DNA of 64,000 bases from Ilyonectria destructans. Its lineage: Eukaryota > Ascomycota > Sordariomycetes > Hypocreales > Nectriaceae. Positions 34,696 through 44,967 of the stretch are shown piece by piece (positions within the stretch are counted from its first letter, which is position 1; each line of letters begins with the position of its first letter). The notes below the pieces were generated by a model that worked only from the letters and a program-made list of their open reading frames with translations, was not told where the DNA came from and did not search any database. The position numbers and the translations under genes were made by a program. The stretch covers positions 1,240,001 to 1,304,000 of the forward strand of contig JAHEWK010000015.1 of NCBI GenBank assembly GCA_020740775.1, given 5' to 3'.

Positions 34696-35640
34696 CTACT
34701 TCCTGGGAGGCTTACCGTTGAGAAGCGCATCCTTATGTTCGATGAGCCACTCTCGAACTGTGGTAGGCTTCCTTCCCAATGTTCTCTCAACAAAAGTATT
34801 CAACGCCCAGCATTCTTCATGAGACTCCTCAAATTTGAAGAAGCGCCATAGAACAGGGACCATCTCTCCGATGATTGGACCATAAAACCCCGAGAAAGCC
34901 TCAAAGCTTCCGTCATAGGCGATTTCCTGACCGAGAACTTCGCCCACGATCTTGCTCACCTCCTTGAACGTCAACCAGTCGTGGCCATTGTTCATAGTGT
35001 GAAGTACGCCGATGTGCTTAGCATTGTCGGAGAGAAACAACTTTCCGGCAACCTCAGCGATGTCTCGGGGATCCAAGAATGGAACGCGGTGCTCCGGCCA
35101 AATCAGCGTCTTCTTCGCCAAAACTGGGGGGATCTGGAGCCAAAAATTGTCGATAAAGCTTGCCCCAGAATTGAGATACGTGACAGAGAGGCCACTCTCA
35201 TCCAAAATGCGTTTTGCGATTGGGTGTTCCACTGGTAAGCTTCCCGGGCCTAGCGAGTCTGGGACCATGGCGGGATTGAGCTCTGGAAAAATACCGAGGA
35301 AACGGATGACCTGGATGAGTTGCTTCTGATCCTTGAGTGCCGCCACGAGGTTTTCCATTCCTTGCGCCTCTCGGAAACCATTGGGTGTAATCACAAACAC
35401 CGCTTCAATGCCCTCAACAGCAGCCTTTAAGGAGTCAATATCGTTATAGTTGGCTGACACCACCTCGGCATTTCGGTATTGGCTTTGAAGAGCATCCTTC
35501 TTTCCAGAGCTGCTGGTTGCGAGGCGTAGTTTGATGGTTGGGGCTTCTCGGGCGAGATACGTTGTGAGCGGTCCGCCAATGTGGCCAGCTGCGCCAAAGA
35601 TCAGAATGCTTTTGGGGATTTCCTTGATGAATTGAGACAT
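34696..35640 (-). CDS. NmrA-like NAD(P)-binding protein / atypical SDR
   Basis: Single exon, 314 residues from MSQFIKEIPKSILIFGAAGHIGG. The GxxGxxG cofactor loop (GAAGHIGG), the helix following it, DSLKAAVEGIEAVFVITP and IRFLGIFPE are the order seen in NmrA/HSCARG and NAD(P)H azoreductase-like proteins; no YxxxK catalytic pair is found, so it may be a redox sensor or an isoflavone-reductase-type enzyme. An in-frame ATG at 35742 would add 34 residues before the fold; the second ATG is chosen because it directly precedes the first beta strand. No localisation signal is seen at either end. Confidence 0.88.
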   Translation of the reverse strand: MSQFIKEIPKSILIFGAAGHIGGPLTTYLAREAPTIKLRLATSSSGKKDALQSQYRNAEVVSANYNDIDSLKAAVEGIEAVFVITPNGFREAQGMENLVAALKDQKQLIQVIRFLGIFPELNPAMVPDSLGPGSLPVEHPIAKRILDESGLSVTYLNSGASFIDNFWLQIPPVLAKKTLIWPEHRVPFLDPRDIAEVAGKLFLSDNAKHIGVLHTMNNGHDWLTFKEVSKIVGEVLGQEIAYDGSFEAFSGFYGPIIGEMVPVLWRFFKFEESHEECWALNTFVERTLGRKPTTVREWLIEHKDALLNGKPPRK

Positions 35641-36420
35641 GGTGAATATTTTAAGTGCGAAAAGATGGACGTGGTTCGTTATGCTTGGAAGCGTCTTGAA
35701 AATGTCAACTAATTGTAAGGCTGTGTGATCTGATGTGGACACAATTGCAAGTACTGGAACCGACCCTTATATATGTTTACAGTCATCTTCACCACGTATT
35801 CACTCTAAGCCTCATTCTAGGCCCCACTCGTGCTCCTCGGTACTTGGCGGACTTTGGAGAATCGCCGAACGTTGAGAATTAATGCTCCCAGCAAGGGCAC
35901 TGCAACCAAAAGCAAACAGTCTATCAGTACTTCCGTTGCGCTGACAAAGCGACCGGCCAAAGCGGCCTGTTCGGTCGCGAACTGATGACCGAGACATGGA
36001 ACTGCTCCATAATGAACGGGTGATCGTCAGGCTTAGTGGGCCTAAACGAAAGTCTACCTCTCTTGGACTTAAATTGTACAGTAACTTACGAGTCTAGACA
36101 CCCACATTGCGCCATATTTTCCCTGGGATATCATTGTTAGATCCGAAACCACACGGTCAATGCGACTTCAAGTTTGCCAAGCCCGCTTAGTAACATCTCT
36201 CAGTCCTTGTCTTTCTAGAACTACAGGTAAGAGGCCCTAGCGTTTCTGTGCATCCACGCTGAAGTCCTGTCCCGTCAAGAGAGTGAAAACCCGAACATGG
36301 TGCTCGGTCACTGATGCTTGAACTAGCAGACGCGAATGTGCCCTGGGAAACATGAGGGCTCGGTGGCAAGTGGGAGATCGACGGGAAGTGGAGGGAGGAA
36401 CGGGCGAGTTTACCATGCAT
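35641..36420. other. Intergenic, no gene seen
   Basis: Short minus-strand frames at 35812-35997 and 36187-36558 show no family residues outside the permease relic that begins at 36421. Confidence 0.45.
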
Positions 36421-37068
36421 AAAAAGAACCCGAGGAATCTTCCGATTGCGCCCGTGTCGATGTACTCTCGAAACTCTCTGCGCGTATGTTAGCTGGGAGT
36501 ACAAAAGATCATAGGTGTGAAAGGCATATATAAAGCCTACCCTGCATTCTTCTAGCACCGAAACCCCTTGAGGTCATAGTCAAAGCCTCCACCAACGACC
36601 GTAATGACCTTAAAAGACGATAGCCAAAACTCTAGCTCGCCAAAGAATCTGATACCAAAATGATTGATACAGATGATGGCCACAAGAAAGATGGCGACGC
36701 ATACCGTGACACGTTGAGTGATGTCGTGATACTTGCCAGAGCGCAGCTCCGTTGACGACGGTGCCAGTCTTGTTAAAAACCTCGTTGGTCAAGATTTGAT
36801 AAGCGGCGTATGGGGCACCGAGTGCCTTGAAAGACCTAAGTGCCGTACTAAATCGTTTGCTTTCGTCTTTCAAATAGAGCTTGCCGATACCCATCTCCTT
36901 ATTAGTGAAATGGGGCAACGGTCTCAGGGGATGTGGCTCATACTCCGGCCAAGCGCTAATCTCGTTGAATGCGTGGGCCCAACCCGACAGATTTTGAACA
37001 CAGGTAGCAGTATTAGATACGGCGATTTTATCCAAGCGCTGGATATTAGAGTGATGAAGATAATCCAT
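36421..37068 (-). pseudogene. Chimeric relic: diaminopropionate ammonia-lyase start fused to an amino-acid permease fragment
   Basis: From 37068 the minus strand encodes the N-terminal third of a PLP-dependent diaminopropionate ammonia-lyase: PHPLRPLPHF, then LYLKDESKRFSTALRSFKALGAPYAAYQIL with the PLP-binding Lys in SFKALGAPYA. The frame shifts near 36755-36770 and resumes as STELRSGKYHDITQRVTVCVA. At about 36690 homology switches in mid-strand to an amino-acid permease: IFLVAIICINHFGIRFFGELEFW, LSSFKVITVVG. A deletion follows, then GGFDYDLKGFRC, a TAG at 36552-36554 where permeases have Trp, then KNAG, and further on EYIDTGAIGRFLGFF. Neither parent is complete. The junction lies at a shared T-V-C-V/L coding segment, so microhomology-driven joining is plausible. 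Confidence 0.75.
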
Positions 37069-37719
37069 GGCGGCAAGTTTGAGATTGGTACAAGAACGAG
37101 TTGTGAGGAGGAGTGCAGGGAAGATGAACGAAAAGATCGATCAAAGAGAAGAGGTATTAATAAACAAAATGATAGGTCTAAGTTGAAGGTTTGGACGCTC
37201 ATTGATTCTGACGCCGCATAAGCGGTTGAGAAAATTTCACGATCTGCCCAGCAAGATTCCATGCGCTGACCTACAAACTGACGGTATCCCAATTCCCCAC
37301 GATTCTAAATTTTTTAGGCACGTCGGCGCTGTGAAATGCTGCCGAAATATGCGGTTTCGGGGACATACCAATTTGCCCACGAGTCGGGTTAAAGTAGATA
37401 CCGAACTTATTAGTTAGTTCGGCGCGGAATTAGACGCCGGAATCACTGGCAACAATTGAACGCAGCCCACAAGGCTATGTTCACAGAGCGATGTGTCAAT
37501 CTTCAAGGATGGCATTGGTGGCGTGTATCACCATCCTACGTTCGGCACATTTCATATCACCATTATTAAGACGTTATTAATGCAATATTCATTTGATTTC
37601 TCTTAGTGTAAGCGATAGCACGTTGTCTGGCATTCGATAAATTTACCAAGGAGTGACCCGAGAAAATTAAAACCAGTTAAGTTATAACCCCAACCACACA
37701 GGTGGACACCCAGACGCAC
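37069..37719. other. Intergenic, no gene seen
   Basis: Nothing supported. The sequence GCAGCCCACAAGG near 37462 resembles the inverted repeat arms at 40036 and 40420. Confidence 0.4.
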
Positions 37720-39323
37720 CTAGACCTGGGTAGTCAATACGCCCAAGAGAACAGGATAAGCCCCTTGGGACTGAAGGCCTGCAACGAGCTGCGTTTTGGA
37801 AGTCTGAGTGAAAGGAAGACCACCCAGTTCTGGCATGAGCGCATTGATGGTGTCGTGCTGAACCACCTCGTCGACGATCTTGGGATCGAGGGTGACCACT
37901 ATTGACACATTGTACCCAAGAAGAAGTCGAACCGTCTTATTGGTTTTGTTCTTAACCACCTCATCTGCGATAGCGGGCAACGGAGGCAGGACGATTCGAG
38001 GATCAGTCACGTCCCTAGGATTCTCCTGGTCAATTCATCAATTTCGGAAGGCAAGTGGGTGGATCTTACCAGAGTCCCCGTCGGACATCAAACGCTTCCA
38101 AGCCAGTGTATCGAAGTACGACGCGTGTACCTGCTGGAAGTGTAGGGATAGAGGTTGCTACAAGATCAAACTGGGGAAAGCCTAGAGACGCCCAAGTTTT
38201 CGTTGCAGACTTCGCGAAGTCGAGAACCACCTCGTGATATAGTTCACCCTTCGAACTCTCGGCGAGCCATCGTGTGGCAGCAGTTTCGTAGCCGGATAGG
38301 TAGTGCAATGGGCGAAAGATTTTATCTTTTGGACCGTCCTGGAGGGGCGAGCCAGTAGTGACATCGAAGTCCTGCAGACTGCATGGCATGTTGTTCCTAA
38401 CGAAGAGATTAGATATATTTGACCACAGTGACTGATTTGAAGGCAAGTAAGGGAAACACACCCTATCCGAGGCTCGATGCGAGATTGGGCCGAATCTAGA
38501 GTTTGTTTTGCCCTGCGGATGTCGGACCCAGCAAGTGCGGCCAGAGCACTGTCTCTCAATTTACACGTGTTGCTATAATCACTTCCATACTGATCCATGA
38601 AGTTCTTGAAGGTCATACTTGGGTCATTTTTGACAACGCTTCCGTACAGCGTCGTACAGCCCTCAAAATCTTTCTGCGCTTGGTCTTTCAAAGTCCTATA
38701 CTTTGCCTCAGCTTCCACCGCCTTGAGTGAGTCATCGACAGTAGTCTAGGCAATGTTGTATTAGATATTCGAGGCCCAACACGAGCATGCATGCATGCAT
38801 ACTTACGTCCGGCACACTCGTGACATAACTGGAAATTGGTATGAGCAGGCGTAAATAACTAGAGAGTAAAGGCGTAACAGGTAACTCACGTGTTCAGCCA
38901 TTCAAAGTAGTTTCCCATGTTTGACTGGAAGATTGGACTACTGTTTGTCTGCACCGAATTGGCATGCTGAAACAGTTGTTCGTTCATAAAGACATGTCCT
39001 TTGTAGGGAATTCCACGCTGCAGAGGGCTTGCGAGAAAGAACTTCTGGGAAGTCGGAGATAGATTAGATTGCAGGGTGATCTGGGGAAGCAGCGCATGGG
39101 CATATGCCTTGAGAAGGAAGGACGGTTGGTAGTCAATGAGGGGAGGGTTTGGGTCCTCTATCTTTGGAACGGCTGGAATCGGGTGAACCACCGGCTGCAG
39201 CTGTACGGCATCTGGTACAGCTGCGTCTAGTGGCGAGAGCTTTGCCGCTTGATCATTGAAAGCTTGTGCTTGTTCAACCAGGGCTTCACCCAGCAACTGG
39301 GCCGCAAACAAAAGCGAAGCCAT
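37720..39323 (-). CDS. Uncharacterised protein, paralogue A of a divergent gene pair
   Basis: Five exons (39323-38890, a 22-nt microexon 38828-38807, 38745-38462, 38396-38070, 38014-37720) encode 453 residues. I do not recognise the family. Visible: a helical N-terminus (LLGEALVEQAQAFNDQAAKLSP), a Pro-rich segment, GNYFEWLNTYVTSVPD across the microexon, a charged coiled-coil stretch (EAEAKYRTLKDQAQKDFEG), a second helical block rich in Ala, and a beta-rich C-terminal half with RVVLRYTGLEAFDVRRGLWDVTDPRIVLPPLP and a final VLLGVLTTQV. No clear signal peptide. The divergent neighbour at 40837 has the same length and all four introns at matching positions and phases. The last acceptor was chosen to give LWDVTD, matching NWDVPA in the partner. 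Intron 2 contains a short GCAT tandem run. Confidence 0.8.
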
Positions 39324-39433
39324 TGGTACGTTTCTTTGTGCTAACGATGTATGTTGAACGTAGTTTGGTGATGGACATTAAAAAGTCCACACAGCCTGAG
39401 AAGTAGAGGAAACGCGTATCGTAGGATGTAGGC

Positions 39434-39504
39434 GAGTTGGAAAGCCAGGGTGTTGACGAGTTGGAAAGCCAGGGTGTTGACGAGTTGGAAAGACAGGTGT
39501 TGAC
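39434..39504 (+). repeat. Tandem repeat, 24 bp unit, about 3 copies
   Basis: Units at 39434-39457, 39458-39481 (identical) and 39482-39504 (one base shorter, one change), starting GAGTTGGAAAGCCAGGG. It lies 110-180 bp upstream of gene A in the shared divergent promoter. Confidence 0.9.
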
Positions 39505-39993
39505 GAGTACGAGTACCCACATACATCCCTCAAAGTGGCCTGCGGTGGGAGTCAATGCCAAGCGACTTGGTATATCAATATTTAACTAGCTTGGTATGGA
39601 TTGTCGTCCGACGCCTGCAATGCAATCCTAACCTAAATACCTACGCTAATGCAATCCTTGGAGCTGAAACCAATCGGATAGCTCCGCAACATGGGCCGGG
39701 CCGCTCAGGCGTGCTTCCCGCAAGGGTTGGCATATGCGGAACGAGCCCGGCCAGGGCAATATAGCGGAATAAGTCTTAGAATAGCCCCCAAGTGGATTAG
39801 TTGAGACCGAATAAGGGAAGCGGCATACGAAGCCACCGGCACTTCCACGGCTGAGGTGGGTCGACCTCATGCATATTGCTGCACGCGAAGCACTTTGGTC
39901 TCTTTGCATCTAATAGTCTTGACATCGGCTATGCTAAAATGCTGAATACGGGACCATTCCTGAGTCTGGAATTGTAACTTGATCACGGGTGGC

Positions 39994-40516
39994 GAAAGTG
40001 GCTGCCTGAACTATTCTCAATGGTTCACTCTAGGCACAGCCCACAAGGATTTCAAAGGTTGATTCGCCACTTGACCCGCTCGGACTCATAATTCTTTCTG
40101 CCAGAGTATTGACAATTAGTACATACAGGTCTCAGCGTATGCAAGTATATGCAAATCTAGCTGTCACAAGCAGCGCGATTTTCCCTATACGCGCGTACAA
40201 ATCATAGTATGAAAGAGCCTTGAATCTTGACCGAGAAAAGGGCGGTCTGCCGCCGTCCAGTACTTTGGAGCGGAGCCCCATTAGCCGATCTGCGCGGACC
40301 AAATATTGCGAGCACCTTGCAACGCTAGCTGCCTATAGAACGTACTCCTCAAGCTGAGGGAACCTATGGGAGGTTTCTAGTGGAGGCCTTGTGCAAGTGC
40401 AACTGGAATCAACCATTGTAATCCTTGTGGGCTGTAGGTTTCACTCAATTCAGCGGCAACGGCCCAGTGTTAGCCACCTTAGCTTTATGATGGGGGGGAG
40501 AAAGTGGCTGCCTGAA
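39994..40516. repeat. Nested direct and inverted repeats in the divergent promoter
   Basis: A 17 bp direct repeat (GAAAGTGGCTGCCTGAA) occurs at 39994-40010 and 40500-40516. Inside it a perfect 16 bp inverted repeat (ACAGCCCACAAGGATT) occurs at 40036-40051 and, reversed, at 40420-40435. No open frame lies between. It could be a degenerate MITE/foldback element or regulatory repeats. Confidence 0.6.
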
Positions 40517-40836
40517 ATACGCTCAATGATGCCTTTCGGTCAAGTTCAACCGAAATAATTGCGCATTTATCCTTGGCAATCATGTCAGCTGCCTTGAGAC
40601 AGGAGTCTAGATTGACTCGACAACTCAACTCAGCTGCGTCCACGAACGCCACGAAGTGTCTCTTAGCGAAACGATCTCGGACTAGCGGATGAGCATCGAC
40701 GCAACTGCAAACTTCCTGGAATCTACTTATGAGGCCTTGAAACCCAGTGTTATTTTCACAAATAGATCCAAAACATCCAGCAATTCAAAGCACAACCCCT
40801 TTATCTTCATTACCCAAGCCCGCACAACGTCTTAAA

Positions 40837-42467
40837 ATGTCTGCTCCTCCATCAGCTGACGAGAGGCTCTGGTTGCAGTATTACGATATCTGTAGGCAAT
40901 GGGCCGGTCAAGGCACCCAGGTCCCCACTGGCCAGGCCATCTTCGCCTCTACCAGTACCTGGAGAAGTCCTGTGGCAGGCACTGAGCTTCCCAAAATCTT
41001 CTCGAACAAAGGTATTCGCGAGGTTGGTGACACGCTGCTAGATGGAGAAGCCATTTTCTACAATCCATCGAGCAAGGGGTCTTACTTCAACCTGGTTCAA
41101 AAGTAAGCTATATCAATCAAACCATTTGGCACTCCAGAAGTATACTAACTCCCATATCTAGGTGGCTCGATAACGCAGAGGGTGTAAGTGCAACAATATA
41201 AATATATCAATCCCCGTTTTAGCTAATCAACGAAATTCCCAGGTCAAACAAGCCAATCCCGAAGACAAGGCAGTGCTGGACGATTTAACAAGACAGTTGA
41301 ACAAAGCCTCCGAAGCTTATAATGCTGCCAGCAATGCCGCAAGTGACAAGTTTGACAACCTCAAGCGTCCCCCTACAAAGGACTACAGTACCTGGGTCCT
41401 GCAATATGCCCCCGCTGTCGGCGTGGCGTTTGCAACAATGCAGGCAACCACGGCGGCCTACAATCAGAAAGCCCTTGAAGTCTTCGGTGCCGACGCTGTT
41501 CCGATCCAGGCTGCACGAGCAAAGCTCCTGGCCGCAACAATTCAGCCTGAAATCTACGGGTAAGCTACCCCTTGGCTCTGAACTCTCATTATACCCAGTT
41601 AGTTACTAGCCAAGCAAGACCTGACATGAGCATCGCAGAACCAACATGTACGTCACTGAAGAATGGGCTTCTATCAAGCCGGACAAGTACTTTGCGGATC
41701 TTCGTGCAGGAAGAACACCTGTGATCCCCGCGCCATCCGATCTCAAGCGGTCCATAGCTCCAAGTTATACTTTTGACACTAACTACGCTTCACTCATGGA
41801 CAAGTGGGCTATTGCGGACCCAAATGCAAAGGACCTGCAAATCCAAACGCTGACCACTGAGTACTCCGATACCCTTAAGTGGAGCACCTTTGGACATGAC
41901 GACAAGAAGCCAAAGACTGACATCAGCGCCTTTGGTATCTTCTCCTACAAGAAAAGTGATAGCAGTGATTGGCAAAAGACGAACACAGATGATGGGAGCG
42001 GTACCATTAACATCAAAATGACCGCGAAAGATGTCCGCATGGTCACCGTTCATGCAGGAAACTGGTAAGAGCATCCCCATGAGTCAAAGAAAACGATGAT
42101 CTGATTGTTCCACTTCTGCAGGGATGTTCCCGCTTTCGACACTTTGTATCCCAACTCTCCTGGGGTTACCAAGCCTACCAACGCGGTAAAACCAGTTGCC
42201 TTATTGGTTGCACTGGGCGTTAGATTGGAGGCACAACTTGACGGAGAAAAGAAGAAGTCGTTTGACGAATCGTGGGAGAAGGTACAGGAAAACCGCGGGA
42301 GCTTCCGCTTTTTTGGTATTGAAGTCTCTTTGTCTGGCGAGAATAAGAAAGAGGGCGGAGAGACACACACGGCGAATTATAACAAGGAGACGGGTTCGCT
42401 TAGTTTTGCTCCCTCGGACGATGCTGCTTCGGGATCTATCCTCGCCGTTATCGGACAAAGGATATAA
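40837..42467 (+). CDS. Uncharacterised protein, paralogue B of a divergent gene pair
   Basis: Five exons (40837-41102, a 22-nt microexon 41162-41183, 41243-41559, 41639-42064, 42122-42467) encode 458 residues. Family not recognised. Visible: N-terminal region with WLQYYDICRQWAGQG and TGQAIFASTSTW, GSYFNLVQKWLDNAEG over the microexon, an Ala/Lys-rich coiled coil (LTRQLNKASEAYNAASNAASDKFDNL), an Ala-rich helical block (TWVLQYAPAVGVAFATMQATTAAYNQKALEVFG), then a beta-rich C-terminal half (DISAFGIFSYKKS, TINIKMTAKDVRMVTVHAGNWDVPAFD, VALLVALGVRLEAQL, SFRFFGIEVSLSG) and a final SILAVIGQRI. No signal peptide is seen, so probably intracellular or unconventionally secreted. Splice sites and phases match those of gene A. 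CCAATAAAG near 42649 may serve polyadenylation. Confidence 0.85.
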
Positions 42468-43169
42468 ATGTGCCGACATCAGTGGCCAGATCCAGGAGGG
42501 GTTTTGATTCGCTTGCCGGTTTTCCCCTCAGCTGAGTTTTCCACCCTGATGTCAAGGGGTAACCCGGGGAGTGTATCTACTGTGTTTGACTTACTTCTGT
42601 GTGCGTGAGGGATCTATACTATGTACGGCAGAAAGAGACCATAGATAGCCAATAAAGCCACGTTGATAACCAGTCGCCAGATCTCTTAAGGTCTAATTTA
42701 CCTTGGCTTTGGATACACGATCAATCGAACTTCTTCTTACGGGTATCTCTCAATCAATTGTAAATAAGTAGGATTCCATCGGAGGCATTATGCATCGACC
42801 GCATCACCAATATCCTCATAGATTCATCAGATAGTGTCTGGTGCCCTCACGCCGCCTATCACTCTGTCAATGAGATGATGGAAGCAGTTCGCGTGTCACT
42901 AGCAGGCCCAACAAAACACGCAAAGAGTGCCGCTATCACTCGGAGCGGTGGAATTCTCCCGCGCGCAAGAAAGTTGGTACAAAAGCGCATGCTAGGATGT
43001 TGTTTAGGTGGCCTGTGGATCGCCGGAGTGGTATTAAGACATAGTGAGAGAATTGCGTAGCCAAGTTACGACTTCCCAAATATGGGATTTTTGGCGAAAC
43101 AGTACTTCCAAACATGAGGGGTTTCGAACATGGGATTTCCGCCAACACAGTGGCTTTTCAGAGCGTTAA
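42468..43169. other. Intergenic, no gene seen
   Basis: The 3' flank of gene B; no supportable frame. The N-terminal third of the DUF1338 gene that should lie here cannot be recognised. Confidence 0.4.
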
Positions 43170-44210
43170 ATCCCGGGCTGTTTCTGCATCCTTCCTATGC
43201 ATGCGACTTGCTTTCGCCCTATCTCAGTTCTTAGCCTTGACCGCAATCCCTTTCGTGTGTTTAGAACCCTCCTCCGCTCGGAGTTGCTATTTCCGGACGA
43301 GGCTCGCAACCTATGGTTGGATCTGCTAGGCGAAAGGAAGATCTTTGCCGACAAGCCGCTCGGCATGCTTAGAATAGCCGAGTCACAAAACGGCAGACAT
43401 ATTGGACGGCAAGCAGAGATGTTTGTACCAGAAGCCCTGCTTACCTTTACTCGGTATAATATGTTCAAGGCAGAGCATCCTATCTTGGCAGACATTGACT
43501 GCTTCCAAAGCGCCCACATCAATCATTTGACACCCCGCACTGTCGATATATCCGCTGCTCAGGTGACTATGCAGGCAGCCAGAATGGCAGTCAAGTCACG
43601 CATTGAGGGTCCGCCCCGTGGAAAGTGTCATATTTTGCTGCGTCAGACGAGCTTCCTTGCCCTTGAGGAAGCCGTCAGGTTCAGGACAGATGATAATACC
43701 GAGAGCATGTCTGGATCATCTTCAAAACAGACAATCTTATTTGAGGCGAGTCACAAAGCGTGCTTTGGTGAAATCCTGAGCATATGGATAGCATCATGGC
43801 GAAAACATTCAAGCAGTATCCTGACAACTGGGCTGAGCTTGAGGAAGCAAGGGTTGATCTACTGCGAGTCTCGGTGCGCTAAAAAGCAGGCGCGAAAACC
43901 AGCAAAGGTGAAGGAGGGAATTTCGTTGCTTGAGCAGCTAATCGCCGAGGCAGTCATAGATGCATCTCCCATCACTTATGAGGACCTTCTACCCATTTCT
44001 GCAGGTGGCATATTCCAATCAAATCTCCAGTCGAAGGGGACGAGTGGCACATCATTGGCTTTCAGCTAGTCCGCGTCAGATCCAGAAGGGCTTGAGAGGT
44101 CAATCCAAGGCAAGCTCAAAGATGTTTACGAGTGGTACAAGTATGCTGAAAGGCAAAGCTTGGAATCTGTTTGCTCCGTGTCAGGGTTGGCAATGGAGGA
44201 TCTCATGTAG
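43170..44210 (+). pseudogene. Decayed DUF1338 gene (HglS-like 2-oxoadipate dioxygenase/decarboxylase)
   Basis: Family residues are unmistakable: PMHATCFRPIS, NPFRVFRTLLR, ADIDCFQSAHINHLTPRTVDI (metal-binding region), SRIEGPPRGKCHILLRQTSFLALEEAVRF and CFGEI. After 43775 the match moves to another frame (MDSIMAKTFKQYPDNWAELEEARVDLL) and meets a stop at about 43880. It returns to the first frame for LLEQLIAEAVIDASPITYEDLLPISAGGIFQSNL, then moves again for the C-terminal DPEGLERSIQGKLKDVYEWYKYAERQSLESV ending at 44208-44210. The N-terminal third is unrecognisable and an in-frame stop precedes the first match. At least three frame changes make an inactive gene the only reasonable reading; intact relatives are Fe(II) enzymes of lysine catabolism. 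Confidence 0.8.
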
Positions 44211-44364
44211 CACCTTAAGGTGGTTGCCACAATTGACTCTCCTTCTTCCCATGAATTGATCTCTCAAATGAGGAGTTAGATTTGATATCAAAACATATCG
44301 GCTTTGATTCCAAGCCTCCTCCACGCTCTCTTGCAGTATGTCTTAACTAATTTCTCCCGTGGAA

Positions 44365-44967
44365 CTATAGTTCTGCATCTTTAAGAAGATCTAACTTCAA
44401 AAACACAGTTTCGTCCACTGGAGTGTTGTAGTAAGCCTGAGTCCTGACAAACTTGGCTCGTTTATAAAGCCGTAAAGCGCCTTCCATGGAAGGCAACGTA
44501 TCCAGTACCATTTCGGCATAGCCAAGTTCTCTCGCTTTGTGGATAATTGCCTTGAGCAGAATCTCACCAAGGCCCATGCCTCTCGCTTCGGGTGACACAT
44601 AGAGACGTTTCATTTCGCAAGAGTTCGTTTGTTTTTCTGGGTTCTCTCTAATCTCTTGGTTCAAGTGCTGCTTGAGAGGACGCAGAGCGACGCAGCCCAG
44701 TGGGGTGTCTCGCGGTTCCAGCCCGTAAGCTACCAGTAGTTCACCTTGTGGAGGCCCGTAATAGGTTGAAAGATTCCCCATCTCGGTAGAGAAACCTTGG
44801 TAGGTGAGATCCATTTGAAGAGAGTTGGTGTAATCCCTAATCAGAGACGCGGCCGTGTTCACCTCCAAATCGCTTCGTGCTGGACATATCCGAAATTGCG
44901 GTGTCTTGCTTTCCATGTCGTAGGTAAAGTAATGAGCAAATCTGAGACCACTAAGATCTGCGCTCAA
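44365..44967 (-). CDS. GNAT-family N-acetyltransferase
   Basis: Single exon, 200 residues. The acetyl-CoA binding motif A is complete: CEMKRLYVSPEARGMGLGEILLKAIIHKARELGYAEMVLDT, with the R-G-M-G-L-G pyrophosphate loop, followed by the motif B region SMEGALRLYKRAKFVRTQAYYNTPVDETVFLKLDL. A second ATG (MESKTPQF) 17 codons in would also make a full domain; the first is kept. Cytosolic transfer of an acetyl group to an amine; similar single-domain proteins are often annotated as phosphinothricin- or amino-acid-type acetyltransferases, which cannot be tested here. It faces the decayed DUF1338 gene. Confidence 0.88.
   Translation of the reverse strand: MSADLSGLRFAHYFTYDMESKTPQFRICPARSDLEVNTAASLIRDYTNSLQMDLTYQGFSTEMGNLSTYYGPPQGELLVAYGLEPRDTPLGCVALRPLKQHLNQEIRENPEKQTNSCEMKRLYVSPEARGMGLGEILLKAIIHKARELGYAEMVLDTLPSMEGALRLYKRAKFVRTQAYYNTPVDETVFLKLDLLKDAEL

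Larger units (their letters stand above)
39324..40836. other. Divergent promoter region of the paralogous pair
   Basis: 1.5 kb between the two start codons; holds the 24 bp tandem repeat and the nested repeats listed separately. No gene is seen; an 87-codon frame at 39646-39909 is unremarkable. Confidence 0.5.

Noticed and set aside
35641..35742. Upstream start for the NmrA-like gene
   Set aside because: Adds 34 residues with no targeting or domain character; the ATG at 35640 sits right before the Rossmann fold.
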